From: Thiodiazotropha sp040507245
GTDB taxonomy: Bacteria; Pseudomonadota; Gammaproteobacteria; Chromatiales; Chromatiaceae
Assembly: GCA_040507245.1 (NCBI GenBank)
Contig: JBEVVH010000001.1
Coordinates: 24,182-88,181 of the forward strand
Direction: 5' to 3'
DNA length: 64,000 nucleotides
The notes below the pieces were generated by a model that was given only the letters and a program-made list of their open reading frames with translations, did not search any database and was not told where the DNA came from. Shown one piece after another: positions 18,174 to 27,260 of this stretch; positions within the stretch are counted from its first letter, which is position 1; each line of letters begins with the position of its first letter. The position numbers and the translations under genes were made by a program.

Positions 18174-19730
18174 ATGTCACTCCATGCAGTATCCTACCTT
18201 CTGCCGGAAGACTTCGATTTAGAGGGACTGAAGGCAGCGCTTGCTGAAACGTACAGCCTGGGTGAAAACCCATCATCGAATCTTGAGCAAACCTATTACG
18301 ACAGTTTTGATTGGCGTGTCTGGCTCGCCGGAGCGGAACTGCTGCATGAGGAGGGTGAGCAGGGTGGCCTGTGCTGGTCGCCGCTCAATGAAGGTTGTAC
18401 CCCGCAACTTTGCCAGCCCATGGCGCAGAAGCCCGAGTTTGCAGAGGATCTGCCACCCGGGCCGGTGACCGAGCAGCTTGCCAAAGTGCTTGAAATGCGT
18501 GTGTTGCTGCCCAAGGTGATCATTACCCAGACACGACAGAATATCGCTCTGCTTGATTCGGAAGAGAAAACCGTGGTTCGGGTGGCCTGGGTATCGAGCG
18601 AATACCATTCGGTCAACCGCAAGCAGAGCGGACCACTGGATACATTGCTGATGGTGATGCCGCTACGTGGTTACGAAGCAGCTTTCGAAAAGGTGATCGA
18701 ACGGCTTCAGGCATTTCGTCTCTCTCCCTGCGATCACAGCCTATTTCGCGCCGCTATGGGTCATTTAGGGATCAAGCCTGGAGATTACGCCTCCAAGCTG
18801 AACTACAATCTGGATCCTGATGCCCGCTCTGATGCCACCGCGAAACGTATTCTGCTCGGACTGCTGGATACCCTGGAGGCCAACGTGGCAGGCGCCAAGG
18901 CCAATCTCGACAGTGAATTCCTGCATGACCTGCGGGTTGCAACCCGTCGCACCCGTTCTGCGATGAGTCAGATCAAGGGTGCGTTCGATCCCCAGGAGCT
19001 CGAGACCTTCAAGCAGGGATTCGCCTGGATCGGCCAGATTACCGGACAGACCCGGGACCTGGATGTCTACCTGCTGCAGTACCATCACTATCGCACCAGT
19101 CTGCCCGCTGCGGTGCGGCCGGATCTGGATCCGTTTCATGACTATCTGAAACGACATCATAAATCCGCGCATGCCCGGCTGGTGAAGAAACTCAATTCCC
19201 CACATTTCCGAAAAATACTCAAGAGTTGGCGGGACTTTCTGGAAGCACCGCTCAGCGATCAGCCGAAAGGACCCAATGCCAAGGTACCCGCGGCACAGCT
19301 CGCGGACCGGCGGATCGGCAAACTCTACAGCAAGATCTTGCAGCAAGGGGCTGCGATCGGTCCGAACTCCCCCGGGGAACAGATGCATGAACTGCGCAAA
19401 CAGTGCAAAAAACTGCGTTACATGATGGAGTTTTTCCAGAGCCTCTATCCCAAGCCTGAGATTCGTCATCTCATAAAGCTGCTGAAAGTGCTGCTCGACA
19501 ACCTGGGTGAATTTCAGGACCTTGAGGTGCAGGCCCATTCCCTGGAGGGCTTTGGCAGCGAAATGCTCAAGGAGGGGGCTCCGGCCAGCGCCTTGATGGC
19601 GATGGGAATCCTGGTGGGTAAGCTCTATGAGAAACAGGCGCTGACCCGACGGGCCTTCGCACAACTTTTCACCGAATTCAGCAGCTCGGAGAATGAAAAA
19701 GCCTTCCGCAAGCTGTTCGGAGGGGCCTGA
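18174..19730 (+). CDS. CYTH-like/CHAD domain protein
   Basis: 518 aa from ATG 18174; an in-frame upstream start at 18114 adds residues that look non-coding. The N-terminal part resembles a degenerate CYTH (triphosphate tunnel) domain (QTYYDSFDWRVWLAG). From about residue 240 to the end lies a CHAD domain with its two signature helices, LHDLRVATRRTRSAM and MHELRKQCKKLRYMME. CHAD proteins bind polyphosphate, so a phosphate-linked role is likely, but the CYTH catalytic acidic residues are not obvious. It overlaps the ParA-type gene by one base (TGATG), which indicates coupling. Confidence 0.88.
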   Translation: MSLHAVSYLLPEDFDLEGLKAALAETYSLGENPSSNLEQTYYDSFDWRVWLAGAELLHEEGEQGGLCWSPLNEGCTPQLCQPMAQKPEFAEDLPPGPVTEQLAKVLEMRVLLPKVIITQTRQNIALLDSEEKTVVRVAWVSSEYHSVNRKQSGPLDTLLMVMPLRGYEAAFEKVIERLQAFRLSPCDHSLFRAAMGHLGIKPGDYASKLNYNLDPDARSDATAKRILLGLLDTLEANVAGAKANLDSEFLHDLRVATRRTRSAMSQIKGAFDPQELETFKQGFAWIGQITGQTRDLDVYLLQYHHYRTSLPAAVRPDLDPFHDYLKRHHKSAHARLVKKLNSPHFRKILKSWRDFLEAPLSDQPKGPNAKVPAAQLADRRIGKLYSKILQQGAAIGPNSPGEQMHELRKQCKKLRYMMEFFQSLYPKPEIRHLIKLLKVLLDNLGEFQDLEVQAHSLEGFGSEMLKEGAPASALMAMGILVGKLYEKQALTRRAFAQLFTEFSSSENEKAFRKLFGGA

Positions 19731-20473
19731 TGCATATTCTGGGTGTGTATAACATCAAGGGTGGGGTGGGTAAGACGGCCACTGCCGTCAACCTGGCCTA
19801 TCTTGCTGCGTCCCAGAGGTATCGCACCCTGATCTGGGATCTGGACCCTCAGGCTGCGGCAACCTTCTACTTCCGTATCAAGCCCAAAGTCAAAGGCAGC
19901 AAGAAACGTCTGATCAGTGGAAAGATTGATCTGGAAGAGGTGGTCAAGGCTACCGACTTTGAAAACCTGGACATGCTGCCGGCGGATTTTTCCTATCGCA
20001 ACATGGATCTGCAACTGGAAGATGCGAAGAAACCGACCAAGCAGTTACTGAAGTTGCTGCGTCCGTTGTCTCAGGCCTATGACTATGTGTTTCTTGACTG
20101 CCCGCCAAGTATCTCGCTGGTTTCTGAGAATATTTTTCGCGCTGCCGAAGGCCTGCTTCTGCCTTTGATCCCAACGACGCTATCATTGCGCACCTATGCA
20201 CAGCTATTGGATTTTCTTGATGGACACCGGATTACAGGTCTGGAGCTGATGCCGTTTTTCTCCATGGTGGATCGGCGCAAGCGTATGCATCGGGATGTCA
20301 TGCAGGAACTTCAGCAAACGGACAAAGAGTTGCTGGAAGCACAAATTCCCTATGCCAGCGACGTGGAAAAGATGGGCATTCACCGAATGCCGGTTCAGGC
20401 ATTCGCTCCAAAAAGTCAGGCAGCCTTGGCCTATCAGGCACTATGGGCCGATGTCCAAAAGCGCCTGGAGTGA
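19730..20473 (+). CDS. Orphan ParA/MinD-family ATPase
   Basis: 247 aa. The deviant Walker A (YNIKGGVGKTATAVNLAY) at residues ~7-22, Walker A' (WDLDPQAAAT) and the DCPPS motif are all present, so it is a ParA-type P-loop ATPase expected to dimerise and bind DNA or a surface. There is no ParB gene or centromere-like repeat array nearby, so it is not the chromosome partition pair. Translationally coupled to the CHAD gene; the pair suggests positioning of a polyphosphate or similar body (inference). Confidence 0.88.
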   Translation: MHILGVYNIKGGVGKTATAVNLAYLAASQRYRTLIWDLDPQAAATFYFRIKPKVKGSKKRLISGKIDLEEVVKATDFENLDMLPADFSYRNMDLQLEDAKKPTKQLLKLLRPLSQAYDYVFLDCPPSISLVSENIFRAAEGLLLPLIPTTLSLRTYAQLLDFLDGHRITGLELMPFFSMVDRRKRMHRDVMQELQQTDKELLEAQIPYASDVEKMGIHRMPVQAFAPKSQAALAYQALWADVQKRLE

Positions 20474-20504
20474 CGTGTTTCGTATGAATTGCGGATTCTA
20501 ATCC

Positions 20505-21428
20505 ATGCCTGCGCTGGTCATTGACAACCTGCACAAGACCTACCGTAACGGGTTCACCGCATTGAAAGGTGTCAGCCTGGTGGTGGAGGAGGGGGATTTC
20601 TACGCCCTGCTCGGTCCGAACGGCGCCGGTAAATCCACCGCGATCAGTATCATCGCCTCACTGACCAACAAGAGTTCGGGGCAGGTGAGTGTCTACGGGC
20701 ACGATCTGGATAGTGACAAGGAACAGGCCAAGCAGCGCATTGGCATGGTGCCCCAGGAATTCAATTTCAATATGTGGGAGCCGGTGATTGAGATCCTGGT
20801 CAATCAGGCCGGGTATTACGGTATTCCGCGAAAAGAGGCTTTCGTCCGGGCTGAGGCCACCCTGAAACAACTTGATCTGTGGGAGAAGCGTCATACCCAG
20901 GCGCGTTGGCTCTCGGGGGGTATGAAACGCCGCCTGATGATCGCTCGGGCTCTGGTGCATCGTCCGCAACTGTTGATTCTGGACGAACCCACCGCCGGGG
21001 TGGATATCGAAATTCGCCGTTCCATGTGGCGTTTCATGCGTGAGATCAATCGCCAGGGAACCACGATCATCCTCACCACCCACTATCTGGAAGAAGCGGA
21101 AAACCTGTGCCGCAACATTGCGATCATCCACCATGGACGGATCATCGAACAGACCAGTATGGCCAGTTTGTTGAGTCAATTACACACAGAGGTTTTTGTC
21201 ATTGATCTTGAACGTGCGCTGGATGCGGCACCGGAGATCCCGGACTATGGGGTGACCCTGTTGGATCCGCAAACCCTCGAGGTGACCGTGACCCGTGAAA
21301 AGCGTCTGAACGGATTATTCGAGGCTCTGTCCCATCACGGCATACAGGTGACCAGCATGCGAAACAAGCAAAACCGGCTGGAGCAGATGTTCATCGATCT
21401 GGTCGAACGTCCCGATCCGGGGGCATGA
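20505..21428 (+). CDS. ABC-2 type transporter ATP-binding protein (YadG-like)
   Basis: 307 aa. The Walker A (GPNGAGKST), Q-loop, signature (LSGGMKRR) and Walker B (LLILDEPTAGVD) are in order in the first 230 residues, followed by a C-terminal extension common in ABC-2 exporter ATPases. It pairs with the permease 1 base downstream. The substrate is unknown; it is the YadG/CcmA-like class. It follows the ParA-type gene by 31 bases, so it may be in the same transcript. Confidence 0.93.
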   Translation: MPALVIDNLHKTYRNGFTALKGVSLVVEEGDFYALLGPNGAGKSTAISIIASLTNKSSGQVSVYGHDLDSDKEQAKQRIGMVPQEFNFNMWEPVIEILVNQAGYYGIPRKEAFVRAEATLKQLDLWEKRHTQARWLSGGMKRRLMIARALVHRPQLLILDEPTAGVDIEIRRSMWRFMREINRQGTTIILTTHYLEEAENLCRNIAIIHHGRIIEQTSMASLLSQLHTEVFVIDLERALDAAPEIPDYGVTLLDPQTLEVTVTREKRLNGLFEALSHHGIQVTSMRNKQNRLEQMFIDLVERPDPGA

Positions 21429-21429
21429 G

Positions 21430-22197
21430 ATGTCAATTAAACGCATAGCCTATCAGACGATCGTTACCAAGGAGATCTTGCGCTTCACGCGGATCTGGGT
21501 GCAGACCATATTGCCTCCGGCCATCACCACGACCCTCTATTTCATCATCTTCGGTAAACTCATTGGTCAGAGGATCGGTGAAATGGGGGGGTACAGCTAC
21601 ATCGAATACATTGTGCCGGGCCTGATCCTGATGTCAGTGATCCAGAACTCCTATGCCAATGTGGTGTCCTCGTTCTTTAGCACCAAGTTACAACATTACA
21701 TCGAGGAACTGTTGATCGCCCCTGTGCCTAATTGGATTGTGTTGTCAGGTTATGTGACCGGAGGGGTGGCCAGGGGACTGATCGTTGGTGTCGTGGTGAC
21801 CTTGATCTCCCTGTTCTTCACTGATCTACGCATTCACAGCTACGCCCTGACCCTTGTGGTCTTCGTGCTGACATCCGTGCTGTTTTCTCTGGCGGGTTTC
21901 ATCAATGCGGTGTATGCAAAAAGCTTTGACGACATCTCCATCGTGCCGACGTTCATACTGACGCCTTTAACCTATCTGGGCGGGGTGTTCTATTCGATTG
22001 AACTGTTACCGGAGTTCTGGCAGAAATTCTCGCTGGTGAACCCGGTGCTGTATATGGTCAACACCTTCCGATATGGCTTGCTGGGGGTGTCCGATATCGA
22101 TGTTCGGATCGCCCTGGCCATTATTCTTGGGTTCATCGTGTTATTGACCTTGTTCAGCCTGAAACTGCTGGCCAAGGGTGTTGGTATCAAGGAGTGA
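21430..22197 (+). CDS. ABC-2 type transporter permease (YadH-like)
   Basis: 255 aa with about six membrane segments and the ABC-2 membrane pattern (YIEYIVPGLILMSVIQNSYANV ... near the first third; FYSIELLPEFWQ late). Forms an exporter with the preceding ATPase. Substrate not deducible. Confidence 0.92.
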   Translation: MSIKRIAYQTIVTKEILRFTRIWVQTILPPAITTTLYFIIFGKLIGQRIGEMGGYSYIEYIVPGLILMSVIQNSYANVVSSFFSTKLQHYIEELLIAPVPNWIVLSGYVTGGVARGLIVGVVVTLISLFFTDLRIHSYALTLVVFVLTSVLFSLAGFINAVYAKSFDDISIVPTFILTPLTYLGGVFYSIELLPEFWQKFSLVNPVLYMVNTFRYGLLGVSDIDVRIALAIILGFIVLLTLFSLKLLAKGVGIKE

Positions 22198-22278
22198 CGG
22201 GGCATAGGCATGAGCCCTGATTTTGATGATTGCTCCAGACTGATCCGCCATGCCTCAGCCTCGATGGGCTGAAGTCGA

Positions 22279-23289
22279 TCAACGTTTGATCTTGCGCAAG
22301 GTTTTCTCAGTCCAGAAATCGTTGTCCTCATCCGTGTTGTAGTCGATCACCTTTTGTGGGACTACCGCCCAGCTCTCTTGTCCGGTACGCAGATCAACGC
22401 CGTACCAATACTTCCAGAACAATGCACGGGGGTCACCTTTGTCTTCGCTGTTGACCAGTCCCCAGTCGCGATCGATCACTTTGATCAGTTTGCCGTCTTT
22501 ATAATAGAGAGTCCGGTAATCGGCAAAGCTGCTGGTGTCCACATAGCTGATCCGATAGTCGTACCACCAGAAATCGAATTTTGTGGTGCTCTTCAAGCCA
22601 TAGACCTGTTTACCCGCGTGCCGACAGCTGCGGTTGGGTAATTCGCCAACATACCGATAGTGCTTGCCCTCCATGTCCTCGATGGCGCCCAGGCAGGTGC
22701 GCATGGTCTTTACGCCGATCAGTTCGTGGGTTTCGTCTTCGGGTTTGCGCAAGGTTACATCACCGAAGGTGAAGACACTGCCACCCCAGGCATCATCATA
22801 CTGGGGTTGGGCAAAGCGCCGGATCTTGCGCAGTTTGGGCAGCCACACCATGTAATCCTTGCTTTCATTGTCATCCTTGTACTCTGTGACCAGCATTCCG
22901 GTGCCGCGCATGTTGCCGGAGTGGAAGATCGCCAGATCCCGAGAGCGCACGGCCTCATCGGGAATCAGGTCGTAATTGTTGTTGAGATGCCGCTCCAGTC
23001 CAATGAGGGTCTCCTTGCCACTGGACGAGCGGTTGATCAGCGCGGTCATTGTGTTACCGCGACGCAAGATGGAAAAATTCTTGAAAGCGTAGAAATGATT
23101 GGCGTAATAGACCTGGCGTGCAATCTCATCCGCATCGGGGGTTTCACCCTTGGGAGGGAGTGGAAGATTTCGCTCCACTCCGGCCCAGGCACCCAGAGGG
23201 ATCAGGCAGCACAGCAGCAGCAACAGTGAGCAACTGGGATGAGTTGTATGTTTAAACCATGTGTTCGGCTTTATGAGAAGAATATTCAT
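22279..23289 (-). CDS. LolA-like outer membrane lipoprotein-sorting protein, copy 2
   Basis: 336 aa with an N-terminal signal peptide (hydrophobic stretch ending AWA-G near residue 36). The mature part is the LolA-like beta fold often annotated as outer membrane lipoprotein-sorting protein, usually found beside RND-type exporters. It is highly similar by eye to the gene directly upstream (23444-24451), with long identical stretches such as RSRDLAIFHSGNMRGTG and SYVDTSSFADYRTLYYKD, so the two are tandem duplicates. No RND transporter gene is adjacent here. Last gene of a minus-strand operon. Confidence 0.85.
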   Translation of the reverse strand: MNILLIKPNTWFKHTTHPSCSLLLLLCCLIPLGAWAGVERNLPLPPKGETPDADEIARQVYYANHFYAFKNFSILRRGNTMTALINRSSSGKETLIGLERHLNNNYDLIPDEAVRSRDLAIFHSGNMRGTGMLVTEYKDDNESKDYMVWLPKLRKIRRFAQPQYDDAWGGSVFTFGDVTLRKPEDETHELIGVKTMRTCLGAIEDMEGKHYRYVGELPNRSCRHAGKQVYGLKSTTKFDFWWYDYRISYVDTSSFADYRTLYYKDGKLIKVIDRDWGLVNSEDKGDPRALFWKYWYGVDLRTGQESWAVVPQKVIDYNTDEDNDFWTEKTLRKIKR

Positions 23290-23443
23290 AAGGATCTTCG
23301 TCGTTATTACTCAGATGGTCTCCTTACAACTACTTCGGAGTACTACTCATCAAGTTGGTTGGTGGGCTCCTTAGCGATACCGGATGTTCATTTGATCAAA
23401 CCTGAAACCACTCTCATTTACAGGTAGAGGTTAAAGATCCATT

Positions 23444-24451
23444 TCAGCGTTTGATTTTGCGCAGTGTTTTCTCGGTCCAGTAAGAACTGCTGCGATCGGT
23501 ATTATATTCCACGACCTTTTGCGGCACGATGGCCCAGCTCTCCTGGCCGGTGCGTAGATCATAGCCGTACCAGTATTTCCAGAACAGTGCCCGAGGATCA
23601 CCCTTTTTGTCACTATTTACCAGACCCCAGTCCCTGTCCACTACTTTTATCAATTTACTGTCTTTGTAATAGAGGGTGCGGTAGTCGGCAAAACTGCTGG
23701 TGTCGACATAGCTGATCCGGTAGTCATACCACCAGTCGTCAAACTTTGTGGTGCTTTTCAGTCCATAGACCTCTTTGCCCGCATGACGGCAGCTTCGGTT
23801 TGGCAGTTCCCCGACAAAGCGGAAATGCTTGCCCTCAAGATCCTCGATCGCGCCCAGGCAGGTGTGGAAGATCTTTTTACCGATCAGTTCATGGGTTTCA
23901 TCATCGGGTTTTCTCAATGTGACATCGCCGAATGTAAAGGCGCTGCCACCCCAGGCTTCATCCTGCTGTGGCTGTGCGAATCGACGGATTTTTCGCAGTT
24001 CCGGGGTCCAGACCATGTAGTCCTTGCTCTTGTCATCTTCCGTATATTCCGTGACCAGCATGCCGGTGCCGCGCATGTTGCCGGAGTGAAAGATCGCCAG
24101 GTCCCTGGAGCGAATCGCTTCACCGGGCTCTGATTCATAGTCGTTATTGATATGACGTTCCAGACTGACCGTGCTTTCCTTGTTGCTGGCCGATTGATTG
24201 ATCAGCACACTCATGGTGCTGCCGCGCCGGGCAATGGAAAAATTCTTGAACGAGTAGAAATGATTCGCAAAGTAGACTTGCTGTGCCACTTCATCGGCGC
24301 TGGGTGCGATGCTGCCGGGAGGTAAGGGCAGGGTTCTGTCGACTCCCGCGATGGCACTCCATGAGAATATACCGCAGAGCGATGCCAGCATAGCCCGTGA
24401 TCCGAGGTTCGACATGATCCGTGTGAGATGATACTTCATTGGGAGATCCAC
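23444..24451 (-). CDS. LolA-like outer membrane lipoprotein-sorting protein, copy 1
   Basis: 335 aa, periplasmic: signal-peptide-like hydrophobic stretch then IAGVDRTLPLPPG. It is a paralogue of the next gene (22279-23289), with the C-terminal two thirds most conserved and identical ends (WTEKTLRKIKR). Two conserved cysteines (TCLGAIED and NRSCRHAG) occur in both copies and may form a disulfide. It starts 6 bases after the stop of a small exported protein gene, so the three genes form one operon. Confidence 0.85.
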   Translation of the reverse strand: MDLPMKYHLTRIMSNLGSRAMLASLCGIFSWSAIAGVDRTLPLPPGSIAPSADEVAQQVYFANHFYSFKNFSIARRGSTMSVLINQSASNKESTVSLERHINNDYESEPGEAIRSRDLAIFHSGNMRGTGMLVTEYTEDDKSKDYMVWTPELRKIRRFAQPQQDEAWGGSAFTFGDVTLRKPDDETHELIGKKIFHTCLGAIEDLEGKHFRFVGELPNRSCRHAGKEVYGLKSTTKFDDWWYDYRISYVDTSSFADYRTLYYKDSKLIKVVDRDWGLVNSDKKGDPRALFWKYWYGYDLRTGQESWAIVPQKVVEYNTDRSSSYWTEKTLRKIKR

Positions 24452-24457
24452 TTTGAT

Positions 24458-24865
24458 TTATAGCCGATTTTGCCTTTTGACTTCGCGGGAATACTTAAAG
24501 ATGTCCTGCTTGATCTTTTCCAAGTCGCCGGTGGCCAGATAATCCTGGTGCAGCCGGGTTTGATACTCTTTCGGTAGTTTCGAGTAGAAGATATAACTGC
24601 CCGGAGATTTCTCTTTGATGAAGCTGGAAAAGTCCTCGAGTTTCTCCTGGGGAGAACCACCAGATGCCGATTGCCCTGCAATTTTGGCGACCCAGGGGGA
24701 CTCCTCGGGCGGGTTGAAGCTACCCGTGGAAAACTCTTCTACATCAGCGGTGACGGCTTCGATGTAGCTGCTGGTGTCTGCATAGGCTGACGGTCCTTGC
24801 ACATTGAGTGCGAGCATAAAGGGCAGACAGAGGAGAAGTTTCCTATGACGAGTGTTGGGTTTCAC
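24458..24865 (-). CDS. Small exported hypothetical protein, first gene of the LolA-like operon
   Basis: 135 aa with GTG start and a strong AAGGAG upstream on the minus strand. A clear signal peptide (MLALNVQGPSAYA-D) indicates export. The mature protein is charged with no cysteine and no recognised domain; a C-terminal KEYQTRLHQDYLATGDLEKI segment looks helical. It lies 6 bases ahead of the first LolA-like gene, so it may act with those proteins. Confidence 0.75.
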   Translation of the reverse strand: MKPNTRHRKLLLCLPFMLALNVQGPSAYADTSSYIEAVTADVEEFSTGSFNPPEESPWVAKIAGQSASGGSPQEKLEDFSSFIKEKSPGSYIFYSKLPKEYQTRLHQDYLATGDLEKIKQDIFKYSREVKRQNRL

Positions 24866-25382
24866 CTGGGTGACTCCTTGTGACGCGATACGTTTTTTAC
24901 TTCAATGACTGGAAGCGAACTCCCGAGTCGTGGTTGGAGTGCGCCTGTAACACTCCGTAGTATTCATCAATGTCGTTGAGCGGCTCAAAGCGTCTGTGAC
25001 CGCAAAATGTGATCTCCTTTCTTGATCCTGATCCCTGCGGAGTCAGAATTCCATTCTTGCAAACTTATGTTTTTACTTTTAAAAATGTCAGGTTAGGCTG
25101 AATTCCGAATTGTTCAAGTAATAAATCCAGCTTAACCACCTAAAAAACATAGCAAAATATTAACCATAAATGAATAGTGGAGAATACTTCGCGAATATTT
25201 TTTTCAGATTCCATCAAACGGATCGAATCGGCCTGGCCTCTCAAAACCGACGATGTCTGCGAATCCTGATGTGTTCCTCAAGCCTCGGTATGACGGGCAT
25301 ATGCTGAGGGTATCGGCGCAGGAGGCAAAAAACTTGAAAAAAGAAACCGCAGCGGATTTTTTGAATTCATCAACAAGGCGGT
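24866..25382. other. Intergenic stretch without a convincing gene
   Basis: The part 25020-25210 is clearly richer in A+T than its surroundings and probably contains the promoter region for the minus-strand operon. The short open frames here (for example minus strand 25204-25398) lack an RBS and any protein-like pattern. I see no terminator or repeat beyond a 6-bp hairpin. Confidence 0.5.
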
Positions 25383-25811
25383 TCAGCACTGTTCCCAAGG
25401 CAGGCCGTGGTAGCGCCAGCCTCCCTGGCTGCTGCGATGATGCTGATCATCCAGGTCGCCCTCGAAGCCTTCATCGACGTGAAATACCCGGATGAAGCCG
25501 CCATCCAGCAGGGCTTTTCCCGCTTCAAGCGAGCGCTTTCCGCTCCGGCAGATCAAGATGACCGGGGCGCAACCTTCATCGATGGTGCAGATGCTGCCAC
25601 CGAGGAGGAGCTTGCGGATATCGGTAACAAAGTGAGGATTGACCGTCCAGTCCGGCTCATCGATCCAGGGGATGTGAACCGCTCCTTTGGGATGACCGAC
25701 GAACAAAAACTCCATGCTGGATCGGATATCCACCAGCACTGTTCGCGGGTCATCCTGCATCATCTGCCAGGCCTGTTTCGGCGATAGGTTGTGGAGCGAG
25801 TGATCTGTCAT
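25383..25811 (-). CDS. Single-domain rhodanese (sulfurtransferase)
   Basis: 142 aa with one rhodanese domain: N-terminal LVDIRSSMEF and an active-site loop CRSGKRS with the catalytic cysteine at about residue 88. Such proteins move sulfane sulfur, and in a dsr organism could feed TusA/DsrE, though this one is not next to tusA. No signal peptide, so cytoplasmic. It is divergent from the lpxL-type gene. Confidence 0.92.
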   Translation of the reverse strand: MTDHSLHNLSPKQAWQMMQDDPRTVLVDIRSSMEFLFVGHPKGAVHIPWIDEPDWTVNPHFVTDIRKLLLGGSICTIDEGCAPVILICRSGKRSLEAGKALLDGGFIRVFHVDEGFEGDLDDQHHRSSQGGWRYHGLPWEQC

Positions 25812-25946
25812 GGGTTCGGCCTCATCCGGTTGTCAGATTTAATCACTATAGTGTAGTCGGCCTGAGTTTTGCTGTTTTTGTTGAATGTCCCGCAGGTTTT
25901 CCGCGGGACTGCGGGGTAAGGCATTTTTTGTGTACAATCGGCGTCC

Positions 25947-26834
25947 ATGTTGGTGCGGATCTTCTATTACATCTGGCGTGGGATGCATGTTTTGCCTCTG
26001 TCATGGCTGCACGCGTGCGGGCGTCTGATTGGCAACCTGTTCCGACTGATTCCCAATCGCGAGCGCAACATCATAGAGACCAATCTGCGGCTGTGCTTTC
26101 CCGAAAAGTCCGAACAGGAGATCCGTGCACTGCGCAACCGCACTCTGCAGGGAATGGGTTGCACCCTGATGGAACTGAGTGCTGTCTGGTTCCGGCCACT
26201 CGATCGGGTCATGGGTCTGATTCACTCCATTGAAGGTGAGGAGTGCTTCAACCGGGATGCGGGTCAGGGGGTGATCATCCTGGCACCGCATATAGGGTGT
26301 TGGGAACTCGTCGGTCTGGAGCTGCAACGCCGGGGACAGGTCACCAACCTGTATCGTCCGCCGAGAATGGCGATACTTGATGAGATCATGAAGCAGGCCC
26401 GGGAACGGGGTGGTGCGGAACTGGTTCCGACCGACAACAGTGGTGTGAAGCGCCTGTTAACGACCCTCAAAGCTGGTGGTATCTCGGGTATCCTGCCCGA
26501 CCAGCAGCCCAAATCGGATAAAGGCGCCGTGTTTGCGCCTTTCTTCCACACACCCGCACTGACCATGTTGCTGGCCAACCGCTTGGCGCGTAAAACCGGT
26601 GCCCGAGTGGTGTTGGCCTGTGCTGAGCGGCTGGATCATGGCCGTGGCTATCGGGTCCATTATCTTCCGGCACCTGAAGGCATTGCTGATGAAGATCCCC
26701 TGAAGGCTGCAACGGCCCTCAACCAGGGTGTCGAGCTTCTGATAAACATGTTTCCGAGCCAGTATCAGTGGTCCTACAAGCGCTTCAGCAAACAACCTGA
26801 TGGCCAGCCATCACCCTACAAAAGCAAAAACTGA
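25947..26834 (+). CDS. Lipid A biosynthesis acyltransferase (LpxL/HtrB family)
   Basis: 295 aa, inner-membrane-associated LPLAT acyltransferase that adds a late secondary acyl chain to lipid A. The catalytic HX4E motif (APHIGCWE) and the downstream GILPDQQP region are visible. The TGTACAAT at 25931-25938, just upstream, could be a -10 element. LpxL and LpxM cannot be told apart by eye, so no symbol is given. A 7-bp hairpin (25887-25909) lies in the divergent promoter region. Confidence 0.9.
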   Translation: MLVRIFYYIWRGMHVLPLSWLHACGRLIGNLFRLIPNRERNIIETNLRLCFPEKSEQEIRALRNRTLQGMGCTLMELSAVWFRPLDRVMGLIHSIEGEECFNRDAGQGVIILAPHIGCWELVGLELQRRGQVTNLYRPPRMAILDEIMKQARERGGAELVPTDNSGVKRLLTTLKAGGISGILPDQQPKSDKGAVFAPFFHTPALTMLLANRLARKTGARVVLACAERLDHGRGYRVHYLPAPEGIADEDPLKAATALNQGVELLINMFPSQYQWSYKRFSKQPDGQPSPYKSKN

Positions 26835-27260
26835 TTCAAACCCCGCCTTACCAGCACTTGCCATGAATACTTCAAGGCATCTGCTCAGCTCATGGGAATT
26901 AAAGAGCTACCCAAACTAGCCGTTAATGTAATTGATCCGGCATCTTCTCAGATTCTGATGAAGCTGCCTGATTGATATTTTGGGTAAGCCGGCTGATCTG
27001 CCCTAGCGATCCCTGCGCAGCAGTCCATGGAGCGAGTCTATGGATTGATGCAGTCCTCCACCGGAGCAGGGAACGGCAGACGTAGGCATAAGGCAAAACC
27101 CAGGCCTTTGGCCGGGATAAATCTGGGTAGATTATCGTTCGTTGCGCATGGTCATGGGTCCAACATCACGCGTGACTGCAGAGAAGAGGTAAGACCTGTG
27201 TATTGCACCGAACCCTTCAACACGAGACCTGGCAATCGCATCCGGCAGGAGAGGGTTTGC
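26835..27260. other. Intergenic stretch upstream of the VWA gene
   Basis: The frame is open from 27027 but the encoded residues look non-coding (Arg/Gly-rich, no family pattern), and the signal peptide plus RBS favour a start at 27261. No repeat, RNA gene or terminator seen. Confidence 0.45.

Noticed and set aside
19730..20473. Chromosome partition ParA
   Set aside because: No ParB, no parS-like repeats and none of the gidA/gidB neighbours; treated as an orphan ParA-type ATPase.
25204..25398. 64-codon minus-strand frame next to the rhodanese gene
   Set aside because: No RBS, overlaps the rhodanese 3' end and looks like chance; could be a decayed gene but nothing supports it.
27027..27260. 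Longer N-terminus for the VWA protein
   Set aside because: A good RBS at 27247-27254 and a signal peptide directly after TTG 27261 fit better; upstream residues look non-coding.
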